Positions 9,287 to 18,301 are shown, counted from the stretch's first letter. The stretch: 64,000 nt of DNA from Bacteroidales bacterium UBA3297 (GCA_002362105.1 DETD01000024.1:1-64000), one strand, 5' to 3'. Numbers and translations are program-made. Notes: generated by a model not told the origin, from the sequence alone.

Positions 9287-9366
9287 CTTTATAATATGTA
9301 TCTGTTTGGCTTTTATCGCCAGCTTTTCACTAGCTTAAAGTCTTATCACAGGCACACCTGTGAAAA

Positions 9367-9936
9367 TCACGCGTTAAGACCTAAATCGAAAGCCTTTAGG
9401 TTCGACTCTACTACAGCCTCGCCCTTACGCTGGAAAATTCGTGCAACCGCATTGCGCAACTGGTCGGCAGAAAGGATGCCGAGATGAGCGGCCACTTTGC
9501 CGAGCAACACCATGTTGGCGCCTTTCGGATTGTGGGTCTGCTGGGCCAGATCTTCAATGTCGAGCAGCACAGCGTGTGGCAATGCTTTCAATTCAGCCTC
9601 AATAGCAGTAGCATCGGGATAGTTAGGAATATTCACGAAATTCTTGCTGTTGGTAACCACCACACCATCGGCCGCCAGATAAGGCAGATAACGGAGGGCT
9701 TCCATCGGTTCCATTGAAACAATAAGGTCTACCTTACCCTTTGGAATCAGGTCGCTGTAAATAGGTTCGGTGCTAAGGCGCAAGTTACTCTGCACGTCGC
9801 CGCCACGCTGGCTCATGCCGTGAACTTCTGCCTGCTTCAAATACAGACCAGCCTCAGTGGCAGCCTGTCCGATGATTGTGGCGATGGAAAGGATACCCTG
9901 TCCGCCTACACCACACAAAATAATATCTTTTTTCAT
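9367..9936 (-). CDS. iorB: Indolepyruvate ferredoxin oxidoreductase subunit beta
   Basis: The ATG at 9936 (MKKDIILCGVGGQGILSIA) overlaps the iorA stop in a TAATG arrangement, which fixes this start; the frame is also open upstream inside iorA. The 189-residue protein is the gamma-type subunit of 2-oxoacid:acceptor oxidoreductases, with the GVGGQG motif, EVHGMSQRGG and the SMEPMEALRYLPYL segment. With IorA it oxidises aryl-pyruvates such as indolepyruvate and phenylpyruvate to arylacetyl-CoA with reduction of ferredoxin. Confidence 0.9.
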   Translation of the reverse strand: MKKDIILCGVGGQGILSIATIIGQAATEAGLYLKQAEVHGMSQRGGDVQSNLRLSTEPIYSDLIPKGKVDLIVSMEPMEALRYLPYLAADGVVVTNSKNFVNIPNYPDATAIEAELKALPHAVLLDIEDLAQQTHNPKGANMVLLGKVAAHLGILSADQLRNAVARIFQRKGEAVVESNLKAFDLGLNA

Positions 9937-11525
9937 TACTTGTTCTTCTTTTCTCTTAAATGACGCTGCAATGTCTGCATGCACTCGCGACGAGGAATGA
10001 TGACACTGACACCCTTATATTCAATTTCTTCACGGATAATTCTTGTAATTTCATCCATGTTCTTAGGTAATGGAACAACCACTCTCACGTGTTCAGGAGC
10101 AACGCCCAAACCCAAACAGATGGCTTCGAACTTATTGGTTCCGGCAGAGTCTTGTCCACCAGTCATACCAGTGGTCAGGTTGTCGCTTATTACCACTGTG
10201 ATGTTCGAGTTCTCGTTAACCGCATCAAGCAGTCCGGTCATACCGCTGTGAGTGAAAGTTGAGTCTCCAATTACAGCAATAGAAGGGAACAAACCAGCGT
10301 CTGCCGCTCCTTTTGCCATGGTGATGCTGGCGCCCATGTCGACACAGCTGGCCAACGACTGGAATGGAGGCAACGCACCAAGCGTATAACAACCAATATC
10401 GCCAAATATACGGTGGTTCGGATATTCGGCAGCCACCTTGTTGAGGGCGGTGTAAACATCGCGGTGACCACAGCCGTTACACAATTGTGGCGGACGATTA
10501 GCGAGGTTCTTGGCTGTACCGAACGACAACTCTGCAGCCACGCCCAAAGCCTTGGCCACATTGTCCGGATCAAGCTCACCTGTACGTGGTAGGTCACCAG
10601 TCAGGCGGCCTTTTACACAATAGTTGGCCCCAAGCAGGCCACGAATATCGTTTTCTACAACAGGCTGGCCGTCTTCAAACACAATCAGTTCGTCGCAAAC
10701 ACTTGCCAGTTCACGAATCTTGTCTTCTGGCAGTGGATATTGAGAAATTTTTACGATAGGAACATTCGGACCTACCGCCTCACATACGTAGTTGTAGGCA
10801 ATACCACAGGCAATAATACCCGTCTTCTTGCCAGTTATTTTGTTCAGGACGTTATATTTTGAAGCTTCGGCAGCCTTCAACATGTCCTTCTGTTTCTCGA
10901 CCAGTAAAAGATACTGTTTGCGGGCAATGCCAGGAAGCAATACCCAATGGCGGTCGGTGTCGGGGTTCAAACCGTTCTCAGCAGCTGCCTCTTTAATTTC
11001 AACGGCAGCGCGGCTGTGCGCCAAACGGGTAACCACACGCATCAATACCGGCAGTTTGAGCGATTCGCTCAGTTCGAAAGCAGCCGACATCATATCGTAA
11101 GCCTCTTGCTGGTTCGAAGGCTCGAAAATAGGAATCATGGCAAACTTGCCGTAAAAACGGCTGTCTTGCTCGTTCTGGCTACTGTGCATGCTCGGATCGT
11201 CGGCAGCAAGTACAACCAAACCTCCGTTCACCCCGGTAACAGCACTGTTGACAAAAGCGTCGGCACATACGTTCATGCCCACATGCTTCATACATACAAG
11301 TGCACGTTTACCTGCGTAACTCATACCAAGCGCAGCCTCCATGGCTGTTTTCTCGTTTGTACTCCAACGGCTGTGAATGTTGCGTTCCAAAGCCAATGGA
11401 TTAGACTGGATGAACTCAGTAATCTCGGTTGAAGGGGTGCCCGGATAGGCGTAAACACCGCTAAGTCCAGCGTGAATAGCACCTAAGGCAATAGCCTCGT
11501 CGCCGAGTAATAGTCTTTTTTCCAT
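9936..11525 (-). CDS. iorA: Indolepyruvate ferredoxin oxidoreductase subunit alpha, lacking the ferredoxin domain
   Basis: This 529-residue subunit begins KRLLLGDEAIALGAIHAGL with YPGTPSTEITEF (pyrimidine-binding domain). It contains the TPP-binding region NGCGHRDVYTAL, GDIGCYTLGALPPF, and GDSTFTHSGMTGLLDAV with ISDNLTTGMTGGQ. Classical IorA is over 600 residues and carries a C-terminal 2[4Fe-4S] ferredoxin-like domain after a RREC motif. Here the protein ends 15 residues after RREC (MQTLQRHLREKKNK) with no cysteine cluster, so electrons must reach ferredoxin another way or the clusters are in another protein. It is the first gene of the minus-strand set, 38 bases after the Fic gene. Confidence 0.9.
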   Translation of the reverse strand: MEKRLLLGDEAIALGAIHAGLSGVYAYPGTPSTEITEFIQSNPLALERNIHSRWSTNEKTAMEAALGMSYAGKRALVCMKHVGMNVCADAFVNSAVTGVNGGLVVLAADDPSMHSSQNEQDSRFYGKFAMIPIFEPSNQQEAYDMMSAAFELSESLKLPVLMRVVTRLAHSRAAVEIKEAAAENGLNPDTDRHWVLLPGIARKQYLLLVEKQKDMLKAAEASKYNVLNKITGKKTGIIACGIAYNYVCEAVGPNVPIVKISQYPLPEDKIRELASVCDELIVFEDGQPVVENDIRGLLGANYCVKGRLTGDLPRTGELDPDNVAKALGVAAELSFGTAKNLANRPPQLCNGCGHRDVYTALNKVAAEYPNHRIFGDIGCYTLGALPPFQSLASCVDMGASITMAKGAADAGLFPSIAVIGDSTFTHSGMTGLLDAVNENSNITVVISDNLTTGMTGGQDSAGTNKFEAICLGLGVAPEHVRVVVPLPKNMDEITRIIREEIEYKGVSVIIPRRECMQTLQRHLREKKNK

Positions 11526-11563
11526 TTATTATTGTATTTGTTTTATATATCGAAATGAACGAA

Positions 11564-12619
11564 TTATTTTTCTATGTTTTTTATATAAGCTGCTCCGCGT
11601 CCATTGCCCACCTTAATGATCATATTTTGTTTTAGGAGGTCCGACAATGCACGCTCGATGGTCGTCTGGCTCACATCAGGACAGAATGCAGAAATGTCGG
11701 ATTTGCGGACTTGTCCCACCTTTTTCTCGAAGACCATCCAGATGCGGTCTGCTTTCGACAACGAGCCTTTCCTGTTCGACGCTACCCTGTCGTTGAAGTC
11801 GCGGTACACTTTCAGGAAGAGTCCGAGGAAGTAGCGTACAAACGGCAGGTAGTTGTTACTGTTCTCGTGCCATCCGTTAGAGCAACGCCTCAGCGCATCG
11901 TAATACACTTCGCGCGAATTTTCAAGAATACGCTCCAAACTCACGTACATACCCGCGAAAAATCCTGCCTTGTAAAGCAGAAGCAATACAAGCAGACGGC
12001 TAATGCGCCCCGAGCCTTCGTGAAACGGATGAATACATAGGAAATCAAGCGCAAACTGTGAGATGAGGAGGAGAGGGTCGTAGGTGCCAGCCATAATTGC
12101 CTCATTGAAGTTCTTGCAGAGTTCGTTCAGCGCCTTTTCTGTATTTTCAGCCGACACAGTGCGAAACCGTTCCATCTTTTTCCCGTCGTCGCAGGTCTCA
12201 AACAACACGTCGTCCACATCTTTAAATTCACCCCCCTTTACCGAGGCCGAATAACCGAACAACTGCCTATGGAGTTGTAGAATTGTTTGTGGACATATAA
12301 CAATCGAGGAATAGTTCTGGTAGATAGTAGACAATACCTCTCTATAGCCCGCTATTTCTTCTTCTGGCTTGTTTTCAGGAACCGCACTGTTGCTCACAAG
12401 GGCACGTACACGATCGGTCGTCGCAACACGTCCCATAATGGTATTGGCATATTGCGAACTTTCAATCAGCGCCTGTTTTTTTAAAGCATTCAACGCATCT
12501 GGTGCTGTCTCGAAGTACAGCTCTTGTCGACCTTTTTCTTCATACAACGCGGTAAGCAGCTTCACAACATCTGGCGAAAGCATGCGCCATGGCGTATTCG
12601 AATAGTCAAAAGAATGCAT
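11564..12619 (-). CDS. Fic-domain protein with C-terminal winged helix
   Basis: This 351-residue protein has a Fic domain with the active-site loop HPFHEGSGRISR (His197). The canonical HxFx(D/E)GNGRxxR has Asn where this has Ser. In class II Fic proteins an N-terminal (S/T)xxxE(G/N) helix inhibits the enzyme; the matching segment here is SSQYAN (residues 54-59), with Ala in place of Glu. The C-terminus (about 285-345) reads as a winged helix-turn-helix (KSDISAFCPDVSQTTIERALSDLLKQNMI). Fic enzymes transfer AMP or other groups to target hydroxyls; the target is unknown. The winged helix suggests DNA binding, possibly autoregulation. Confidence 0.85.
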   Translation of the reverse strand: MHSFDYSNTPWRMLSPDVVKLLTALYEEKGRQELYFETAPDALNALKKQALIESSQYANTIMGRVATTDRVRALVSNSAVPENKPEEEIAGYREVLSTIYQNYSSIVICPQTILQLHRQLFGYSASVKGGEFKDVDDVLFETCDDGKKMERFRTVSAENTEKALNELCKNFNEAIMAGTYDPLLLISQFALDFLCIHPFHEGSGRISRLLVLLLLYKAGFFAGMYVSLERILENSREVYYDALRRCSNGWHENSNNYLPFVRYFLGLFLKVYRDFNDRVASNRKGSLSKADRIWMVFEKKVGQVRKSDISAFCPDVSQTTIERALSDLLKQNMIIKVGNGRGAAYIKNIEK

Positions 12620-12887
12620 ATTTAGTGTTGTTCATGTAAATTTGTACGTAAAAATAACCAATATGCACCACACTACAAACAAATTGCACCATTTTTAATT
12701 AAAAAGGTGCAGATTCTTCAGTTCCTTAGGCAATTTCTCTCTCCAACCCCTTTATTTCAGTATAATTTTACCTTTTTTACGCCGGGTTATTTTGTCTTGT
12801 TAACCTTTTTTCGTATTTTAGCAGTGTAAATATTACACAATACAAATCTGCCTTTAGACAATGTCTAATAATTTAACTTTATAGGCT
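12620..12887. other. Divergent intergenic region
   Basis: An AT-rich region between the minus-strand Fic gene and the plus-strand nucleotidyltransferase-like gene; it must hold promoters for both. I see no RNA gene or strong hairpin. Confidence 0.4.
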
Positions 12888-13415
12888 ATGACACCATATT
12901 TTGAATTAGAAAGAATGGCCGGTGAACTCACCAGCTATTATAAGTGTATTCTATGCGGTAGTCTGGGCTTACACCTCACCTTTCCGGAAGTACTCGACAA
13001 ACCGCCACACGACGCCGACTTTATCACCGACTGCAATGCGGATAACCTATGGTCCATTATAGGATTTCTACAACAAAACGGCTACACTGTTTTTTCGTGG
13101 AAGGACCCGATAGTTGAAGGATTCGACAGGGAGGCACTAAACGGACGTGTTTATATACGTGGAGTGAAGTACATAAACGGCTACTCGCCCGCTGTAATTG
13201 ATGTTACGTACGAATTAATCTGTTTCCCCGTTGAAGAACTTTACGCTTTGACGGTGTTAAAAAACGGAATCAGAATTTTAAACAGGGAAGGTTATATTTT
13301 TGCGCTAGGACTCTGTGAGAAGGAAAAACATCTTACAGAAAGAGACCGACTTTTGAAAATAGGCAAATCAGCTGGTGAACAGTGTTATAATGCCAACCAA
13401 TTTAGCATCTGGTGA
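12888..13415 (+). CDS. Nucleotidyltransferase-like protein of unknown function
   Basis: This 175-residue cytoplasmic protein has an N-terminal segment CILCGSLGLHLTF followed by PPHDADFITD. That resembles the GS-x(n)-DxD arrangement of the nucleotidyltransferase (pol-beta-like, MNT/KNT) fold. The rest is alpha/beta and not recognisable. It is divergent from the Fic gene; both families can modify proteins with nucleotides, but no functional link is shown. The family is not identified, and the fold call rests on one short motif. Confidence 0.5.
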   Translation: MTPYFELERMAGELTSYYKCILCGSLGLHLTFPEVLDKPPHDADFITDCNADNLWSIIGFLQQNGYTVFSWKDPIVEGFDREALNGRVYIRGVKYINGYSPAVIDVTYELICFPVEELYALTVLKNGIRILNREGYIFALGLCEKEKHLTERDRLLKIGKSAGEQCYNANQFSIW

Positions 13416-13503
13416 CTTATTACCCTGTCTGTTGAAAACTTTTCTTTTGGAATCTGGTTGTGGCGAATCCATAAATGTTACTTTTGCAAAAAAGTGGAAT
13501 TTA

Positions 13504-13724
13504 ATGAAAAACATCGCCAAAGTTGCTCTCTTAACGGCTGTTGTGTTTACCGCACCAATTAGGTCGCAACAGTAGATACAATAGTGTGATAATTTATCTA
13601 AATAAAATAGTATGAGAAAAGAAAATTTTACAAGTTGCATGAAGCAGTACTTGACAATGACATAAATATGGTGTTATCTTGTATTGATGAAGGATTACAT
13701 CTAAACGAAAAAGATGAATTTTGA
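13504..13724 (+). pseudogene. Decayed secreted ankyrin-repeat protein gene
   Basis: The ATG at 13504 opens a 23-residue signal-peptide-like sequence (MKNIAKVALLTAVVFTAP) that stops at 13573-13575. In another frame, from 13632, the DNA reads KLHEAVLDNDINMVLSCIDE then GLHLNEKDEF and a stop at 13722-13724, which is a classic ankyrin repeat (LHEAV-x-ND-x3-V-x3-I-x-GL-x-LN-x-KDE). Together they look like the two ends of a short secreted ankyrin protein after deletion and frameshift. Both pieces are too short to be functional. Confidence 0.55.
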
Positions 13725-13898
13725 ATAATTCATTGGAACTTCCGTCTTGACTTTTACGGCTTCTGTACCAGGCCACTTTCACTTACCCCCAAAAAGAGTT
13801 ATTTATCCCACATTTCGGCCATAGTCCCCCAATCAAAACATTTGGGGCATAAGAAGCCTTCTCCGAAACGACAAATATAAAGATTTAGAGATATTCTA

Positions 13899-14540
13899 AT
13901 GAGAAACTTGATTTATTTTATCATAAGTTTAATTTTCGTTGGTTGCAACACAATAGTAGGAGGATATGGAAAATTTTCATTTCCAGATGAGATGGCCGGA
14001 ATAAATAGTTCTATATTATATCTGAAAAAAGGAAAAACATTCTTATTTGTCAATAGCACTGATAGTATTGCTTACTATACGCATGGATCCTATAAGAAGA
14101 AGAGAGATTCATTGTATTTTAAAAGTGATAGTTTAGATTATCCGTTCATACAATGCGGTTATAGAAAAGGGAACGATACAACTATCAAATTTCTAGATTG
14201 TGGCGAAGTCGTATTAGGGTTCACTTTGTACAAAGATGGTAAATACATAGATCAAATGGAGGATAATGGAGAAATTCATTTGAAAAATATAAATGGGGCA
14301 ATGAATTATACTTACTGTTTGATGGGGTCAGAACATCATTATTCCTTAAACATTCCCCAACATAAAGAGAAATATAACTATTTTATAGTTAATCACGTGA
14401 GTGATTATTGCCATTATTATAATGGTGGGAGTTTTACATTCAAAATGATTAAAGACTCCATTTATTCCAACTATAACATCTTAGATATTAGATATAATAT
14501 AAAATTAAAATTGGTAAAAGGATGCTATTTGTCACAGTGA
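13899..14540 (+). CDS. Putative lipoprotein of unknown function
   Basis: This 213-residue protein has a lipoprotein signal peptide (MRNLIYFIISLIFVGCNT, lipobox FVGC). The rest is rich in Tyr, Asp and Lys without a recognisable domain and looks beta-rich. The gene is more AT-rich than the neighbouring metabolic genes and sits after an ankyrin pseudogene. By size and style it resembles the lipoproteins that follow the RHS cassettes at 43-53 kb, but there is no RHS sequence nearby. No function can be assigned. Confidence 0.6.
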   Translation: MRNLIYFIISLIFVGCNTIVGGYGKFSFPDEMAGINSSILYLKKGKTFLFVNSTDSIAYYTHGSYKKKRDSLYFKSDSLDYPFIQCGYRKGNDTTIKFLDCGEVVLGFTLYKDGKYIDQMEDNGEIHLKNINGAMNYTYCLMGSEHHYSLNIPQHKEKYNYFIVNHVSDYCHYYNGGSFTFKMIKDSIYSNYNILDIRYNIKLKLVKGCYLSQ

Positions 14541-14643
14541 TTTACAACTTACATACTCAGGAAAAATGAACACGTTTGGTATAATGACGTTCATATTGCA
14601 TATACAAATGATTTCCCACAAAAAGTAAAACAAGATCATAAGA

Positions 14644-15138
14644 ATGAAAAAAGTCATAATAGTATTTATTTTATTTAATTGCTTGTTTCACCTGCTTAAT
14701 ACTCCATTTTACCTTTTTAATAAGTTTATATATATACCTTCCTTAGTCGAAAGAGGGTATCTTAATAATGGGCATATTGCATATTCCGATGATCTATCAG
14801 TTGTTTTATTTTTTCCTGCAGTTATTTCTTTTCTATTGACATTGGCATTAAATAAAAAATCAAAGAGTTTAATTCTTTATGTTTGTTTACATAACATATA
14901 TGTTCTATACTCATGGTTTTCAGAAGATCCTTTCGATGGGGAATTTATTTATACATATGTAACTAGTGTAAGTAGACTGTGTCAAACCATCCATCTACTA
15001 TGGTTTCCTAATGACTGTATAGTATGGTATTATATAAACAAACTAAACTGGACGTTCGTCTATACTGCATATGTTGTATTAGTATATAATATCATTGTTT
15101 ATTTGATAAAAAAAGTTCGTATAACGAAATCTGTTTAG
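14644..15138 (+). CDS. Small integral membrane protein of unknown function
   Basis: This 164-residue hydrophobic protein has about four predicted membrane segments: VIIVFILFNCLFHLL, LSVVLFFPAVISFLLTLAL, LILYVCLHNIYVLYSW and FVYTAYVVLVYNIIVYLI. There is no recognisable family. It lies about 100 bases after the lipoprotein gene on the same strand and shares its AT-rich composition. A bidirectional terminator follows. Confidence 0.6.
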   Translation: MKKVIIVFILFNCLFHLLNTPFYLFNKFIYIPSLVERGYLNNGHIAYSDDLSVVLFFPAVISFLLTLALNKKSKSLILYVCLHNIYVLYSWFSEDPFDGEFIYTYVTSVSRLCQTIHLLWFPNDCIVWYYINKLNWTFVYTAYVVLVYNIIVYLIKKVRITKSV

Positions 15139-15232
15139 ACATTATGGATTATAACAACATGAAATATAGCTACTTCCCATACAATGAGGTGAAGACATAA
15201 CAGAACACAAGGAAAAATATATGACATATAAA

Positions 15233-15264
15233 AAAGCCACCAGAAAAGTAAATCTGGTGGCTTT
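15233..15264. terminator. Bidirectional terminator between convergent genes
   Basis: AAAGCCACCAGA (15233-15244) pairs perfectly with TCTGGTGGCTTT (15253-15264). It is A-rich on the left and T-rich on the right, and lies between the plus-strand membrane gene and the minus-strand FISUMP gene. Confidence 0.88.
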
Positions 15265-15285
15265 CTTTCTCTATAATAAATGATT

Positions 15286-17265
15286 TTACTTTGCAGTTAC
15301 GGCACGCAAATTGATTGAATAATAGTGGCCTTCATTTTTGACAACACCATTACCATCAAATATATACCCAGCCTTATTCTCGAAAGAGAATGTAGATGTT
15401 GCATATTCAGTATTTAATACAAGAGTTAATGGACTAGGACCACAATCCATAATGTGCTCAATTCCACGTAAGAAAATTGTACGTCCTTCGAATCCTGGCA
15501 CTTTGCTGGTAAATAGATATCCTGTCCTACCGACATATTCTCCATTTTCATCGAAGTATCCTCTAATTCTATCAATATAGCAATTGTCAATTAACTCCTG
15601 AAATTCTTCTATTGTCGGCATACGCCACTCAGAGCCCCAAAGTTGGGTCGCAACATCACCTGTATTTATCAGTGTTTTAAGCGAGTCTGCGGAAATATGC
15701 ATACTATACGTGTCTATATCTTCACTTGCCCAATTGATTGAGAGACCTAAGTCAACAAATTGGTGTTTTCCTTTCTGTTCGCTGAAATCTCTGTTCACCA
15801 TACGTTCGAAGGTTATGTCAATGTCTGAATGTACATCGGTAAGTTTCAAACCATGTTTGATGTTATAACCATTCAAGAATATATTCTTGCTATATTCCAA
15901 CCATGTAGAGTCAACATCCTCACCTTCTCGCACATAAATTGAGTCGTATGGATCGTTAGGTGCAAGAATCTCAATAGTTCCCTGTTCCTCTGAAAATGCA
16001 CGAATCGTGTCAGGACATAAGATGCGCACCTTGTAATAGGTGTGGAGCGTATCTGTCACAAAAATCGGATACACGACAAGATCTTCGTCTACAGCAGTCA
16101 GGTCGGCCGACCACTGGCTGAAGACCATGTTTTCCTGAGGCTTCTGTAGTTTCTCCAGCAACTCGGCAGAGCCAACCGCTGCTTTACCTTCGGTCACACT
16201 TTCAACTTTCAGAATGCTGAAACGGTCGCTATTGAGGTAGACCACATTATAGGTTTCAGTACCATTCGCACTTGCCGATTTCAATCCGTATTTTTCGACC
16301 GAACGTTTACGGATAACCGGACGGATATGGCCAGCCAAAGACTTAGAGAACGAAGCCCACATCTTCAAAGGCTTTCCACCGTCTTTGCTGAAACCAGACT
16401 GAGCGTCGGGAGTCGGAAGACAAACGCCCCAAATATCGGCCGCATAGGGGTTAAAGTCAGTAGCAACAGCATCGGACTTCTTCGTACTAGTCCAATATAC
16501 GCTTTGTTCGCAAGGTACAAACTCTCCTGAATTGTTTTTGAACATACCGATTTCCACAGGGAGGAAAATAGACTTGTCCTCATATCCTGGAACCGTGCTG
16601 GTAAGCAGGTAACCGCTCTGTCCGTGATAGTCTTCAAAGTACTTGAACGTACAGTTTTCAAGCAGTTCCTCCCACGCATCATCAGAAGGAGTCGACCACA
16701 TAGGACCCCAATTCACATAGGCAGCATCGTCGACCGACAGCAACCTGGTCAAACCATCGGAACCGTATCTGGTGCTATAGTCCGAAAAGACGCAACCTAT
16801 TGTTCTACTTGTATATTTATGCCTGTGTTTGATGAAAAATCCCTTTTTACTTGTTTCATCTAAGTTACTATCGTCATAAGAGTCTTTCCAATGGTACTCA
16901 TAATCGGTCGAAGGTTCGGTTTCCGCCCAAGCGAACTTTCCGCCAAGCGCATAATCGGTAGCACCGATATTATTGGCAGCCCAAAGGAAAGAAAGACCCA
17001 AGTCGACATACTCGTGTCCGTTGGCAGTCCGCATCTCACCATTCAAGAACACAACCGAGTCGGCAACGGCAGACAACGTATCGGTCTGACTACCATATTC
17101 CACAACAATCTTTCGGCTTGACGCATTCCCCTCATAAGAGACCTTGCTCACATCGTCGATGTTGAACTTCTGCGTTGTACCATCGGGATAATACATTTTC
17201 ATAATCATAGCCGACGACAAAACAGTTGCAAAGGTACCGGCTGTTAGTAGTAATAGTTTCTTCAT
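15286..17265 (-). CDS. Large secreted protein with two FISUMP-type domains
   Basis: The ATG at 17265 gives a clean signal peptide (MKKLLLLTAGTFATVLSSA); the frame is open 27 bases further upstream. The short N-terminal module follows (MIMKMYYPDGTTQKFNIDD), then a first FISUMP/DUF1566-like domain (YVDLGLSFLWAANNIGA, FAWAETEPS, WGPMWSTPSDDAWEELL, IFLPV). A central region (about 310-480) has an InlB-like stretch, and a second FISUMP domain is last (FVDLGLSINWASEDI, LWGSEWRMPTIEEFQELI, IFLRGI). The order is the same as in 3399-4907. The upstream small sorting-domain gene stops only 4 bases before this ATG, so the two are likely co-translated. Probably an extracellular or surface protein with no enzyme motif visible. 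Confidence 0.8.
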   Translation of the reverse strand: MKKLLLLTAGTFATVLSSAMIMKMYYPDGTTQKFNIDDVSKVSYEGNASSRKIVVEYGSQTDTLSAVADSVVFLNGEMRTANGHEYVDLGLSFLWAANNIGATDYALGGKFAWAETEPSTDYEYHWKDSYDDSNLDETSKKGFFIKHRHKYTSRTIGCVFSDYSTRYGSDGLTRLLSVDDAAYVNWGPMWSTPSDDAWEELLENCTFKYFEDYHGQSGYLLTSTVPGYEDKSIFLPVEIGMFKNNSGEFVPCEQSVYWTSTKKSDAVATDFNPYAADIWGVCLPTPDAQSGFSKDGGKPLKMWASFSKSLAGHIRPVIRKRSVEKYGLKSASANGTETYNVVYLNSDRFSILKVESVTEGKAAVGSAELLEKLQKPQENMVFSQWSADLTAVDEDLVVYPIFVTDTLHTYYKVRILCPDTIRAFSEEQGTIEILAPNDPYDSIYVREGEDVDSTWLEYSKNIFLNGYNIKHGLKLTDVHSDIDITFERMVNRDFSEQKGKHQFVDLGLSINWASEDIDTYSMHISADSLKTLINTGDVATQLWGSEWRMPTIEEFQELIDNCYIDRIRGYFDENGEYVGRTGYLFTSKVPGFEGRTIFLRGIEHIMDCGPSPLTLVLNTEYATSTFSFENKAGYIFDGNGVVKNEGHYYSINLRAVTAK

Positions 17266-17269
17266 AATC

Positions 17270-17740
17270 TCATTTCTTAACAAGTTTAACAATCTGTTTG
17301 TCTGCTTTCAAAAGGTACACGCCCGATGTTTGGGGCAACAAGAGTTCAACTCCACCGTCTGATACTTTCTTTTGACTAACAACAGTGCCCGATGCCGAAC
17401 AAAGCAATACGGTTGAACCCGCAGCCAATCCCTCAACCTTTACATGCTGGTTGTCGAGATAGACAACACGAAATTCATTTCCCTGCAACACAGGAACAGA
17501 AGTAAGATCAGACTCCGTAAAGTTGAAGAAATCCACGTCGTTTAAGTAGAACGATGCATAGGCATCGCCTTCAACAATCAGACTATCGGCAGAATGTGTG
17601 ATTTTTGGAACAGATGACAACAGATAAGAATTCTTTGTTCCATCGTTCATTTGAATGGTGACATACGCATTATCCGCAATCACCGAAATAGCTCCCGACA
17701 AGGCAAAAGCTCCTCCCAAAATAATAGATTTTAATTCCAT
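17270..17740 (-). CDS. Small secreted protein with T9SS-like C-terminal domain
   Basis: This is a 156-residue paralogue of 2921-3379 and 62211-62681. A signal peptide (MELKSIILGGAFALSGAIS) is followed by the module VTIQMNDGTKNSYLLSS / ITHSADSLIVEG / YLNDVDFFNFTESD and a C-terminal domain ending TSGVYLLKADKQIVKLVKK. The window holds three such genes, each the first of a pair with a larger secreted protein. This one almost touches the FISUMP gene downstream. Its role as an accessory to that protein is inference from arrangement. Confidence 0.75.
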   Translation of the reverse strand: MELKSIILGGAFALSGAISVIADNAYVTIQMNDGTKNSYLLSSVPKITHSADSLIVEGDAYASFYLNDVDFFNFTESDLTSVPVLQGNEFRVVYLDNQHVKVEGLAAGSTVLLCSASGTVVSQKKVSDGGVELLLPQTSGVYLLKADKQIVKLVKK

Positions 17741-18072
17741 GGTAAAATAATTATTTATTTTTCTTCATATAAACAATCTGCATAGATGAAACTATACAAA
17801 TGTTTTCCCTATTACTACTGCAAATGTAAAATTAAATTTAATCAATACAAAGGCAAACAGTTAATTTTTTGTTTGATATATTTTTTCTAACTCCGCATTC
17901 ATCTCAGGCATCTGATTATTCCCTGGCTCTGACTACAATGAAAAAATTGTTAGCTACATCTTAAATTCATTCCTTCCGTGTTAGTCATTGACAAACATCA
18001 CGATTCTAAATGCTTTTTGAATATTTTGAAAGAAAATCTGTAATAATCTATGTTTTAGGACAGATTTTTCTC
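17741..18072. other. Divergent intergenic region upstream of the cobalamin locus
   Basis: About 330 AT-rich bases hold the promoter region of the minus-strand pair (17740 leftwards) and lead into the promoter of the riboswitch transcript on the right. No gene or repeat is visible. Confidence 0.45.
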
Positions 18073-18080
18073 TAATTTTG
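18073..18080 (+). promoter_or_regulatory. Bacteroidales -7 box of the riboswitch transcript
   Basis: TAATTTTG matches the TAnnTTTG -7 consensus and lies just before the first conserved riboswitch stem, so transcription would begin around 18087. The -33 element is less clear. Confidence 0.6.
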
Positions 18081-18094
18081 CAACAGATTTGGTA

Positions 18095-18252
18095 ACAAGC
18101 GTGCGTTGTGTAAATTCACGCCTTGTGCAAGGGAATCAGGTGCGAAACCTGAACTGTTCCTGCAGCTGTAATCCATTAACGACGAACCAACAAACACGTC
18201 ACTGCGAAAGCGGGAAGACTTTGGTTCTGAGGAGAGTCAGAATACCTGCCAC
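18095..18252 (+). ncRNA. Cobalamin riboswitch (adenosylcobalamin-type aptamer)
   Basis: The RNA has the conserved landmarks in order: GGGAATCAGGTGCGAAACCTGA (P3/P4 region), a B12-box-like CAGCTGTAATC, CGTCACTGCGAAAGCGGGAAGAC, and the closing AGTCAGAATACCTGCC just before 18252. It lies 50 bases upstream of the BtuB-type receptor ATG (18302). The known mode in this class is that cobalamin binding masks translation or causes termination of uptake and biosynthesis genes, so the receptor and CbiK-like lipoprotein are expected to be repressed by cobalamin. Confidence 0.93.
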
Positions 18253-18301
18253 TTCTAACTAAGTGATTAATTTGTCTCCCAGGATTTGGAGAAGTCAACT
18301 T

